Part shown: piece by piece, positions 13,201 to 24,181 of the stretch
Numbering within the stretch: position 1 is the stretch's first letter
Layout of the letters: the number at the start of each line of letters is the position of its first letter
NCBI GenBank assembly: GCA_002751075.1
Contig: NAOQ01000001.1
Span: forward strand, 492,203 to 537,018
Direction of reading: 5' to 3'
From: Ichthyophonus hoferi
Taxonomy: Eukaryota > Opisthokonta > Ichthyosporea > Ichthyophonida > Ichthyophonidae
DNA: 44,816 nucleotides
The notes under the pieces: model-generated
Databases searched by the model: none
Told to the model about the DNA's origin: nothing
Seen by the model: the letters and a program-made list of their open reading frames with translations, nothing else
Position numbers and translations under genes: made by a program

Positions 13201-16200
13201 CCCAATATCTATATAAACATGGGCATATAGGAATAAACCTTATTATTTCTATTATGTATAGAAGTATGTAAGTATATTATGTTAAATTCTGGCTTCAAGA
13301 GCCAAATCGCACTTCTTTATCACTTTATTCTCCCGCTTTTTTTTCTTCTTTTTTTTTCTCCTATTAAAGTATATCCAACATTAAACTATATAGACATCAA
13401 ACCACTTAGCTCACTCCTATTTCTTGCACAGTCCATCTAAATATGCATTTTTCCTTTTTCAATATACCTCCCACACATCCTTTTCAATATAGTCTCTAAG
13501 CCAGTTTTTTCTGCAGCATACCATCACAAGTTAAACAATGTTATTTACTGAACATTTACAGGTTTTAAATACAATTATTTATAGATAGATATAAAAGGCT
13601 TAAACAAGTACTGTTGTGTAAGTTAGATAGAATACAGCTCAATAAGTGCAGCCTCGTAGTTATAAGAATCACTAGAGGGTACTTTAATATTGGGTTAGAT
13701 ATGTTTTGAAGAAAATGTGTGTTAAGAGAAATCCCGTAGAAGAAGGCTGTAAACAAATACAATATAAAAAATTGTTATTATATACAAACCTGTAACCTCC
13801 ATGGCTATAGCTGTGCATACCTGTCCCAAAAAATGGTTGGGTTTGACTGCCATTTCAGATATGATGGATGATTTCTGGGTAGCTGGTAAACAATGATCAA
13901 TTAGTATAATAAAAATGACTGATGCTCGGAGTGCTGGATATTGGACTGTAAATTTGTTCCAAGACTATATTCTAGGGATATTAATGAGAGAGTAGATGGT
14001 TAGTTAATAGTTAAAAAAATTGATAATGAAATATCTTGGATCGAACATAAAGTATCTTATTTTAAAAATAACCAATTAGACATAATTTAATCCGTCTTTA
14101 TGTTGCTATGTAACTACCATTTTATATTGATTTTCTATTTTTTAATACCTGGAACACAGTAGTGGAGTTGCTGTACCACCAAAACAGGTGGCAGCCAGCA
14201 TATAAAGAAAAAATAGTGTATATACCGGAATATTGATACAATATTATATGTAGAAAATGGGAAAAAATGTTTTACATAAAAAATCAAGTTATGACGTGTG
14301 TGTGTTTTAGAAAAAGAAACTGGGTGAAATCAAATATTATAAGAAATAATATTCTCCTGTTTACCAAACATTTAATTGAAAGCAAGATATACATATATAT
14401 ATTTATACATACATTAATTATTTAACCAATTGTGTACACATCCACTTCAAATCACCATTTGTATTTCATTAAACTTTAAACTAACATCTGCAATTGAGCC
14501 AACTAAATTACCTTTAAGAAAGCAAACAAAAAAAAACTTGCAATAGGCTCAAAAGTAAAATTGTGTGTTGCTATTTTATTTATAAGTAGGTATTGGTCCA
14601 AAAATTTCTTTTAAAAATCTTGTCGTAGCTTATAATATAATATCCTATAATATAATGTAAATGCAGTCCCCTCCACTCCGTGCCCCCTCACCGCTTTCTT
14701 ACATACTGGATCTTACTTTGATCCAAGCAACCGTAAAACTGCATAGTGTGGTAACGGGAACATGATGGACATACAATGGGCGGACTGCAATGAGTAGAGC
14801 CCGTTAGACCGTGTAGTATAATATATTTTATGTCCTACTCTATCCTATCATATCACATATTAATTCTTGACTAAAGCTCTTGTTTTATTATTCAATTCTA
14901 GTCTTCCAATAATACTGTTGAGGTTTCTAATGTATATGTTCTGGTGGGAGATAATAATGCTCAAAGGTAAACTGTTTAGATAACTAAATGTTATGAAGGC
15001 CATTGTGGTGTCTTAAATGGTCTAATATGTGTAAGCCGAGAGTGTTTGACAATATGACAAGGAGTAATATATTAGGCGAGAAATTGTTAAGAGGTAATTT
15101 TTTAATACCGTAGTGTATTTGAAAAAAAAATAGCGTAGGTAATCGTTCATTACTACTCTTGACACCCACCTTTCCTGGGGGTGATATGATGTAGACCTAC
15201 ATTTTCTACACCTAGAAGCCGAGCTGATCCTGGAGAAGCACCAACGACGTTAGTAAAATAATACATACAAGGTCGCATAGTTGGCCATTAAAAATATATT
15301 TTCAAAGAATGAATTATAAAAGTAAAAAAAATATGGAAATTATAAAGTAGAGATATAACTAGACTCTAAGTAGAAATACAGTATAGATGCAATTGTGTAA
15401 AACAATTGTGTTTATATGTGAAATAAAAATAAAAATATAAGAAAAATGAAATCAGATGATAGGGCCAAGGTCTAAGGAGATATGCGTTTTGATTGGTGTG
15501 TTGTTTAGTAGTAGCAATAAAACCACAAGAACAAGTCAGACGTGAACTGTACTGACAATCTCAATAGTAACCTTTACATAATGGCTTTCCTAATGTTTAA
15601 AACTTGTCAATCAGGCTGACCTAGGTCACCAACCGAATAATTTAATTGGAGATAAGGTGGATAGGGGAGAATTATTAGGGGATTAATGGTTAATGAACAC
15701 GCACACTTCCTTGCATGGAATGGATCGGCTGTAAACCACACCACTGGTTTGTACAAGATGACCTTTATGTTGATGGAGGGCACCACCTAGAGGCACCCTA
15801 ATCCTGAAGGCATAATATGACAGTGTCAAAGCGTGATAAAATTATATATAGGTAGTGCTTCCAGGGTAGAAATTTTTAATTTAATATGAAGCATGAGTAA
15901 TTAGTCTTTAAAATCCGTGTCCATCTATTTAAAGACAAATGGTTTTATCCTGATTGTATTTGTTGAAACGATAAAATAAATATAGGGTAAGTATATCCCG
16001 TCTTTATTTTAATAATACTCATTATTGATTAATAGCAGATAATAAATAAACAGAATATCTGCTATATTCTAATGCAACTATTTAATTAATTAAGGAATCA
16101 TTGTAACGTATTACACTTGTTGTAATATTATTAATATGCGATCAATAATATTAGCTGATTCGAATATACATTTACTTGATCTGGAACTACACTATTCATT

Positions 16201-19200
16201 TTCAATATTAGTGTTATTATTAACAATTAAATCCTTATTATTTATATTTATGTTAGTATTATTTTTCAATAAGCATTATTATTGTTATTATTATTGTTAT
16301 TATTAATAATATATTACTAGGATTTTGGAAAGTAGTATTTAGTACGAAGCATAAGATAAATACATTCCAAATCATGAAAAATCAAGATTAAGAATATATC
16401 CAAAATAGCTAAATAAGTTCAAAGGAAGGGGCAGGGACTTGGAGAGATATATAATGGAAAAAGAAGTGTAATGATAGTGGTTAAAAAAATAAAAAAATGT
16501 ATAGGAAGGAATAAGCTTGCATACTTACTCCGGAAAAAAGGGAACAGAAATGGCCCTGTGGAGGTTCAAAATAAGAAATATACCAATGTTATTGTAAAAA
16601 ATACTAAAAAGCAGGTAAAAGGTTTTACCTGGATGCATATACTACTACTATTATTAGTATGTTTGTCAGTATTATTATTAGTATTATAAAACCTTGAACT
16701 GTATTGGGTTTGAAATACCTAAACTTCACAAATAAACCAAATTAACACAAAACATTGACGTGTACATTAATTATATAAATGCGATACAAGTGTTATGTGT
16801 AGCATACACTATTTAGTTTAATATAAAAATTCTTATATACGCAAAGATAATGCTAGTACTTATAAAGTACATGCCAAAATAGAGGGAACGACTTGTACTT
16901 GTAAGCTAAATAAGAATATATAAATAAAAAATCAGTATTATGCACAGTAGTACATGCACCTTATTTGAATGAGAATTTGTTCTTGTTGTATTGTTGATGG
17001 AAGGTAGCCATCTGTTATAATAATATCATGGCACACCTGCATGGGTATGATATAAGATGCAGGACAACATAAATGTATGATATTAACAAATTTGTTTATT
17101 GAATTATTTTTGAAAACGCGCTACTTTGTAGGGAATCTCTGTCGTGCCCCTTTCCCAGTCATTTCAAGACCTCTGGGAGATTACCCTATGATGATGCTTA
17201 TAACCTTCATATCTTATTCATTGAGAGCCTTCATATTTATCTATATACGGAGCACTAGCTTGTTGATCTATGCACTGAGCAGTGTCTTATCTCACCTACA
17301 CAACAATACATTGTCAGGTGTTTGATAAACCATTGGGAGAAGCTTTATCTGGTAACAGTAGATAACCACCAGATAACCGCCACTTAATATAAACATATAG
17401 GATTGAGATGGATAACGTAAGAGTGCAGAAGTGGTAAGAATATGTGTAGGTGAGTGAAATAGGAAGAAGCTCATGGGAACAGTGAAACGAACTTAACAAT
17501 AAGGGAGAATTAAAATTAAATAGTACCTGACGGACAATCAGAGTAAAGGTAGATGGATCTAGAAGAAGCATTGCGCCCAATTTCTCTGTTTTATTATGGC
17601 ATTAGGTCCCCGTTAATATTATAGTTTAAAATGATGTTACATATGCAGCAACGCTAAGAAAAACGTGTTTTGCAATAATTTTTACTAAGAATTAAAGGTG
17701 CGAAGTAAGATAATTAATTAAAATATTGTGAGATTTATCAGTTTTAAAAAAAGCTACAGTAGTACCAGCTGAGAACAGGTGTATGCCAAATGTGGCAGCA
17801 TCTTTACCTTACCAAATATTAATGTACTGGTACAACAAAGTACAAACAAAATAACACAATAATCACTGATACTGTTTAGCAACCAGATATACCAAGCTTT
17901 CTTTGCACAGAATTTCAGTTTAATAGAATTTGGTGATAAACAATAGTAACCTAGAAACCAGAGGTCAACAAATATTACAATGGTCAAACTGGAAACTTCT
18001 CATTTAAATCTGTTAAAAGCTTAGACCAAATGTATTGTTTCAAAACATATCAAGCCTTTGTACCATATATTATTTCTAGAATATCAATGCGTAGTACATA
18101 GTTACTTTTAATCCATCTTAATCTAGGCTGGTGAATCAATGTGTTGTTGAACGATTACCTCGATAAGGGACGTAAAGGAATGCATAACGGCAATTAAAAT
18201 TAGAATGACTGCTTTTAAAGATCTGTATAAGATAGTGCCCATTAAAGTAGAAAAAAAATAGATGAGTAAGTGATTATAAAGTCTAATAATAATTTGATTA
18301 GATTCCTCTATTATAGGCTTAGGTACAAAAGATTGACAATTCACCACTAATACGGCCTTTTCTTGGACAACTGCATGAATTATAATTACCAGTTAAATGT
18401 TTCAAAGACGGCTCTCAAAACACCTAATAAAATGATAAATTTTAAAGCCATTACATATGAAATACTTCAAAGATACAATAACAAATTATGTGTCCCTACC
18501 ATTATGATTGTGGAGTTCAACACAATCCAGTTCAAGAGGAATCTCGAACATAAAAAGCTCTTGGACTGTTTCCTATGTACATGTATCGATAGTGTCAATC
18601 TTTAAATGGCTCCGGTTTACTCACCTCAACAACATGATAGTATTGAAAGACAACAAATAAGCTATAAATTAGTATATTATTGCTTCAAGTGTTTTTTAAA
18701 ACCAAATTATACATATGTATATCAATTGCAAATGAAGCGGAGTGGACATAAACAGCCGTGTTATACTTGATCTTGAAACATGCGGCATCCATATACTAGA
18801 TATACATTAATTTATGCTATAGTCCAGCCATCTCTTGTTTTTTGTATAAAACACTGCCATTTTATTACATTGGTTCAGTAGTATTGTAAATCTGTAACAA
18901 AATCTTTTTAAATTTTTTATCAATAGGTTGTTATTTATCTTATGTTGAAGAATAATGCATTATTTTCCCAATTAAAATCGTCTTACCATCCCTTTTTTTC
19001 TTGTTCCCCTCAAGTATATCCATCTCAGTAATAATGGTCACAAATAAATGCAAGTTTAAAAGTCTGGCAAGCATAAAGATTACTTTATATAGCAAACAGC
19101 ATAATTAAAACAAACGATATTCCCGATAGATACAAGAATAAAATTTTAAAATTTAAGTCAATTCGGTTAATCGTTCCGTAAGACATGTGGTTTGTAAGAT

Positions 19201-19692
19201 AATAATATAGAAAAGGAAGAGGTATTGGATCTAGAGCAGGCCAACACTGACACAATATTAGCAAATATTAATACGCATGTCATATTTTGTGCTAGTATAT
19301 TCTAATTGTTTATACATTTGATTGTATGCATCTGACATTTACCTTTGTGTGTACGCATATATCACCCCATAGGTGTTTATTTACACACGAATGTGCATAT
19401 ACATGCACGTATGAGGGAATATAGATCCGGAAATATAAGTAAAGATAAAAGAAAAACAGAAAAATGTCAAACACTCATAATAATTATAAAGGACAAGACT
19501 CTGTGTCCTAAAACATCAATAAAGCGCTATACCAACCCCTACTTTAAACATAGCACTATTCAATCCCTTTCTACATGCATCAGCCATAGCTGGCAAAGCT
19601 TTGTTGTCTTGTCGCCTCAGAAACACAGCCAGATCATCTATGGTCTGCGCGATCATCTGAATCTCTCTGTCATCTTTGTTGGACTCAACCAT
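1208..19692 (-). CDS. MCMDC2: MCMDC2-like protein (MCM domain-containing 2), 23 exons, ~734 aa
   Basis: Divergent MCM-family protein; the MCMDC2 family acts in meiotic double-strand-break repair and crossover formation. Exons in coding order: 19543-19692, 18159-18222, 17527-17585, 17296-17348, 15705-15803, 15166-15229, 13790-13874, 13001-13106, 12641-12669, 11870-11925, 11112-11163, 10043-10081, 9119-9270, 8185-8422, 7570-7668, 5894-6151, 5651-5708, 4554-4680, 4269-4348, 3272-3341, 2190-2246, 1728-1862, 1208-1282. They sum to 735 codons without a frame break. Seen landmarks: N-domain with a partial zinc finger (CRKC), EVTGQDVDSFEVG in the OB region, YQMLKLGLLLQLI before the ATPase core, LHVLVTNSGLLATSMCRYAA at the Walker A place, ADPRKSGRR at the sensor-1 place, QFDLVYSG where MCMs have SRFDL, and HARVDY in the C-terminal helical part. 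Walker A lysine, Walker B DE and arginine finger are absent, as known for this subfamily (human protein 681 aa). Boundaries at 13001/12669 and 5894/5708/5651 are least certain. Confidence 0.82.
9298..9420. repeat. Degenerate AATCC/AATCT pentamer repeat
   Basis: Runs of atccaatccaatccaatc followed by looser aatct/aatata copies, in an intron of the MCMDC2-like gene. A simple-sequence tract with no coding content. Confidence 0.6.
10138..10680. repeat. AAT/AGT trinucleotide-rich low-complexity tract
   Basis: About 540 bases dominated by aat, agt and aataat triplets (for example tagtagtagtagtaat), in the intron between the MCMDC2-like exons at 11112-11163 and 10043-10081. Short frames here are by-products of the repeat. 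Confidence 0.7.
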
Positions 19693-19868
19693 TTTGAATA
19701 AAATTGGGAATTCAGGTAATTAGTATGTGTAAATGGTGCGCTCACAAATGTAACTTTCAATAGTTTGCAGAACTGGCAATAATATATCAAGCAGAGAATT
19801 TAAAACCAGAGTATCGTATTTAGCTAGAATATCTTTTAATTTTAGGTTTGTACTTTAAATTATATAAG

Positions 19869-19957
19869 ATAATTCGGTTGGCAAAGCTCTAACAGATATA
19901 TTTAATGTACAAAACATTAATGGAGCAGTCGTTTCCAATATCAAACTAAAACAATAA
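19869..19957 (+). other. Exon-like plus-strand frame
   Basis: After TATATAAG the frame reads NSVGKALTDIFNVQNINGAV and on to a TAA at 19955-19957. Composition is protein-like, but no upstream exon or start was found. Confidence 0.25.
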
Positions 19958-20616
19958 TAATAATACCTATCTGCAATTATTATCTTTTTTCCCGCCAAAA
20001 GTATAATTATTCATTTAAGATGTAGCATCGTGCACTTTACGACTGCCTGTAAAGATTGTGATAATGATCTTTCTCTTGAAGCTAGAAAATAAAAAACTCA
20101 ATAATAATAAAAATAAAAAGTATACTTCATTAGAAGAAATACTAAGGTTATGGAGAACTACGCTATCAATACATTGTAGTGTATACCCATGCTATGTAAT
20201 GCACCAATAATCATCATTTGATAATCGCGATTACAAGATAAAAACTAATATGCTTTATCAGTTAATTAGATTGATCGCTGGGACTAGCTTATAAGCTATT
20301 ATATGTGCATTTGGCCTAAACCTTATAAGGGTCAAGTTTGATATCGATTGCAATTAAACTGATGCGTATGAAAAACGTGTTTAATCTAATCTACAGGGAA
20401 TTTGTCACCCGCTTGAGAGGAATTACTATATTTGGCTAACCATTTATTAGAATAGTTTAAGTAACAACATTATCGAGCGTAACCCATTTTACCTACTATA
20501 GCTTAAGACTTAGTGTTTCATTTTCTAAAATATCAAAATACTATTGTTTGAAGCAGATGTGAATATTGCCATATTAGGCCTCTCAGTCAACCATTAATTG
20601 TCTCCATTCTCTTTAG

Positions 20617-20682
20617 CTGTCAAGACTACGACTAGAGTTGGAACTGAAGTGTGATTACTTTGACTTTTTTGAGGAGTACTGA
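20617..20682 (+). other. Exon-like plus-strand terminal frame
   Basis: A pyrimidine tract and acceptor (tctccattctctttag) precede 21 codons reading LSRLRLELELKCDYFDFFEE then Y and TGA. This looks like the last exon of a plus-strand gene. Candidate upstream pieces lie near 19869-19957, 19990-20090 and 20400-20445, but phases did not join convincingly. Confidence 0.3.
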
Positions 20683-21631
20683 ACGGAAATTTCCCCTTGT
20701 TTGGGGGAGGTATCTTGCAGGTTCTATGCTTTTTCAAAGCTTTTCATAATTTATTTAGAAATATTTTCAGATTTAATCTAACTGGGTTAAGATATATCAG
20801 GGTATATCAAGAGATCCTACCCTATATTCCAATAAGTCGATAATGTTATGGTTATTTAATTAGGTATTATTGGGCCTGGCCACAATAGGTTCCATTCACA
20901 ATACTTGGCTAGACAACACTAGAAAACCAACTTTTCAATATTAATACCGCCCATTCCTTCCACTCTTAACCACGAACGTTATGTACCTACTAATAAACAA
21001 GGCTTCATCTATGCTTTGGATAAGCTTTGTTCAAATTTTCACTTATTATCGCCTTTAACTTAGTCTCTAATGGGTGACGGACCCCCGCCAATTGGTTCCT
21101 TTAATACTCCCAATTATTTAGATGATAATAAAGAATGCTAGAAGCCATAAAATATTGAGAGAGGCGCAGCTTAACTTTGCACAATTTTTATTTTTACATT
21201 CAATATTACATGCTGTACATTGTTGAGTGCTAATTTAGATATAGCAGTATAACTCACACGGATCTAATATTTATCGATTAAAGTAAGGTTTTGCAATATA
21301 AGTTTCACCATAAAAAGTATAGAGCGAATTATATCTATTTCTCTAAGGAAGAAATCATGCTTTCTGTAGGATACTCATAAAATACTTAAAAGGTCATTGT
21401 GATATCAAGACAATAGTTCATTAGTTAACGCAACAAACATAAACTAGGACTATTTGCTACATGGTTAGAGGGGAGGTGGGGTCGGAGCCACGAGATATAG
21501 AAAAAAAAGAGGAAGATAGAGCAATATTAATTCAATAAAACAGGCACAGGTAATATGTCAGACAATAATAGAAATAATAGCAATAGGAGGAACTAGTATT
21601 CGCACAAATATGCATTCATACAAAAAACAAA

Positions 21632-24118
21632 TCATGATTGGATAGACGACTTCACCATCCAGTTTGAGTTGTGATGGGTAAAGGCATTGGCATCAATGTG
21701 CTTCCACACCCTAATGGTCCGATCAGGCGAGAACACACCCTAGAATCACAGAATAGTCAGTTCTTACTTCTATATAATATACGCTGCCAGTTGTTTTATG
21801 TCTTATCTCCCTCTTTAGCACATATTTACAGACGTAGGGTTATGGTAGCAGCTACGTATATGTATCCTCGATACCCCTAGATAAGCAGGGTCACCCATTT
21901 CTTTTCATTTCAATGCGGTATAATATCCTCTAATTGTCACTTACGCCAAGTTTATCACAGCCAGATCCCTAGCCACATAAACGAGTTAATAGATACCAGG
22001 TTACAATATAACACCTTATCAGAATAAAACACGAAACCGACATAATGTATGTATGCAGCTTCCACTTCTACACAAGAAAATCAAAGTAACGTATGAGATA
22101 TTAAAACAATTCGAGGACACCTACCTCATCCATATACTCCAAGTCATGTGGATGATCAGGCAGTAGCAAGCGGGCGTAGTGGTTACAACACGGCATAACA
22201 ATCATACCTTTATATGACATAGAGGTGTCAATATAGCAAACCTTGAAAGAATACTTTATTACTTAAATCTATATTTTTAAAACCACATTTTACCCGTCCA
22301 GGCCTGCATGTGCAGTTAGAGTTCTAATGGTCGCATCAGGAAGTAAAGGCAGCTTTTCACTCCCTATATAAAGAGCCTTCAAAGTACTTAAATCGTACAT
22401 AGTTAGAGATCTTAACACATTTGCTACAGAGGGCAGCGAGAAGCACAGTGTCAATTGTGAATATTCTTACTATGTGACCAGCGAACTGGGGTAGTAGACC
22501 ACGATCTCGTTAATTTATTCATAGCAGGTACACTGAGTGCTATCATACTATATATTCAACAACTCTGTTAGTGAGTTCACTAGTATAATCTTATTCTAGA
22601 CATGAATGTTCTATCTCTGCGGCCTTGCTATACTTAATCTACATATCTCATGGCGCTATACATTGTCTTAGCTCAGCAATTCAATGTAGTGTACGTGCTT
22701 AATTCGTACAATCTCCAGTTGAAAGGCTTAATATTAGTAGTCAACTATTTAGACCAAATTATTGGGGTATATTGGAGGTTATAATTTACAGGGGCGACAC
22801 AATAGGTAAAAACATATACATAACTAGAAATCAATTTAGCCAGAGCTATTACATAGAACATTTCAAAGAAAATATGCTTAGATGCAGGGAGAGCGAGGTG
22901 TACATACTAACATTCGTAGAATTAATGCTTCGTAGCACAGTGCAAAGGTCCACGTGGGCGTGAACTAATAATAAAATCACCTAGAGGTAAAGGGGAGGGG
23001 AAAGAGAGGTGGGGTAGTCAGTAGAAATTGGACTCTTATCTTATAAACCGAATAGTCGCTTTATTGTGTAATATGCAAAGAGAAAGCAATACAGTAACAT
23101 GATTTGAAGGTGATGAGTAATATAAATTGAAAAAAAAAAAGTGGTAGACAGCCTCCGGGGTCAGTTGATTTAAAACTTCCTAATAGTTTCTCACTAGAAC
23201 TGTCTGACCATCTTAGACTAGAATCAAATAGATAGAAGATATAGATAGACCAAGAATATATTGGAGAGAATTACAAAGAACAAGCTGTCCACCAGTCCAA
23301 CATACCCTGTCTGCTGTTATTGTAAACTGTTCAATCATCTTTGGATGAAGGGTCAGACGTTGGATAGCCTGTGTACAACAAGGATTGGAAGAGAGTAGAT
23401 GTAAATATGTAGAGATAAATGAGCCTATACTCTCCTCCTCTTTTGGTTGACGTCCCCGTATTTTTCCAGATATGTTTATATATCTTCTTCATAGTACTTA
23501 AAATTATATAATGTTAAGAGTAAGCCTACTATACAAAAATCCTATACATAAAAAGATGCACATTACCTATGAGCAGTTTGAACTAATTTGATTGAGAACA
23601 CAAGAGTCAGTGAAATAGTGAGAAAACGAGTGAGTGAAGCGTAAAAAAAAAAAAAACGTACACTAAAGCGCTGATGAGGCTCGGTGCCTTCCACTGGCAG
23701 GCATGGATCTACAGAGTGACATTGCCAGCCAGTACGGTAGGCGAACATGGCTGCACTACGAGGGGTAGAACCGTCTCCTACACTTACTAAAGCGACATTA
23801 GAATCCTAGGGCCCGTAAGATGGGCGAGTTAAATTATTGTTTGTGACTTTATCTCATCTGTAACCATCAATATAATATAATATAATATAAAATACAACAA
23901 AAAGAATAATAAATCGGAACGAGTACATATATATATATATATGCGTGTGTGATTATGAGCGTTTCTTTCTGATTTATTTTCATTTTATCTCCTGTTTTAT
24001 TCTTTTACCTGTCAATATCTGATATTACTTCTAGAGTTATGACTACCTCTCTTATTCTTTCGTCAAGTTCATTTGCTTCTACAAATACACACCAATAAGA
24101 ATATCGTATATCCTCCAT
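21632..24118 (-). CDS. Uncharacterised Rossmann-like (methyltransferase-like) protein, 6 exons, 186 aa
   Basis: Exons in coding order: 24029-24118, 23662-23805, 23306-23368, 22908-22980, 22125-22207, 21632-21739; 187 codons including the TGA, all phases matching. Visible motifs: a beta-strand plus glycine loop VALVSVGDGSTPR (about 34-46), a second strand ending in an acid (CHSVDP, about 59-64), a strand with paired histidines (VILLLVHAHVDL, about 100-111), then MIVMPCCNHY (about 125-134) and GVFSPDRTIRVWK near the C-terminus. Strand order and the acidic end of strand 2 resemble class I SAM-binding folds, and the Cys-Cys after MP recalls post-strand-4 motifs, but catalytic activity is inference. 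I have an impression of similar ~200-aa proteins in plants and protists but cannot name the family. Its ATG lies 63 bp beyond the neighbouring gene's stop. The end of exon 1 is a choice: a stronger donor at 24009 is out of phase. Confidence 0.7.
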
Positions 24119-24181
24119 ACTGATAAAATATCTGTATGTACACATACGTATATATATATGCATATCACCCCCTTGCATTAT

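Larger units (their letters stand above)
19693..21631. other. Intergenic stretch between the MCMDC2-like start and the Rossmann-like gene
   Basis: Mostly AT-rich sequence without a full gene model. It should hold the MCMDC2-like promoter (next to 19692) and the 3' end of the gene stopping at 21632. Several short plus-strand frames look exon-like and are listed separately; I could not chain them in phase. Confidence 0.5.

Noticed and set aside
15440-15560. Minus-strand frame RLTCSCGFIATTKQ resembling half of an MCM zinc finger
   Set aside because: Tempting by position, but no donor of the required phase exists; exon 15705-15803 joins 15229 directly.
17813-17950. Two possible extra MCMDC2 exons (17893-17950 and a 14-nt exon 17813-17826)
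   Set aside because: They can be placed in phase, but 18159 joins 17585 directly with the same frame and a length closer to known MCMDC2, so they are not needed.
22290-22500. Minus-strand frame with LPLLPDATIRTLTAHAGLDG, which looked like a WD40 repeat exon joining the MPCC exon
   Set aside because: Its donor is phase 2 and fits neither acceptor of the next exon; the exon at 22908-22980 (VILLLVHAHVDL) joins both sides in phase and completes the fold.
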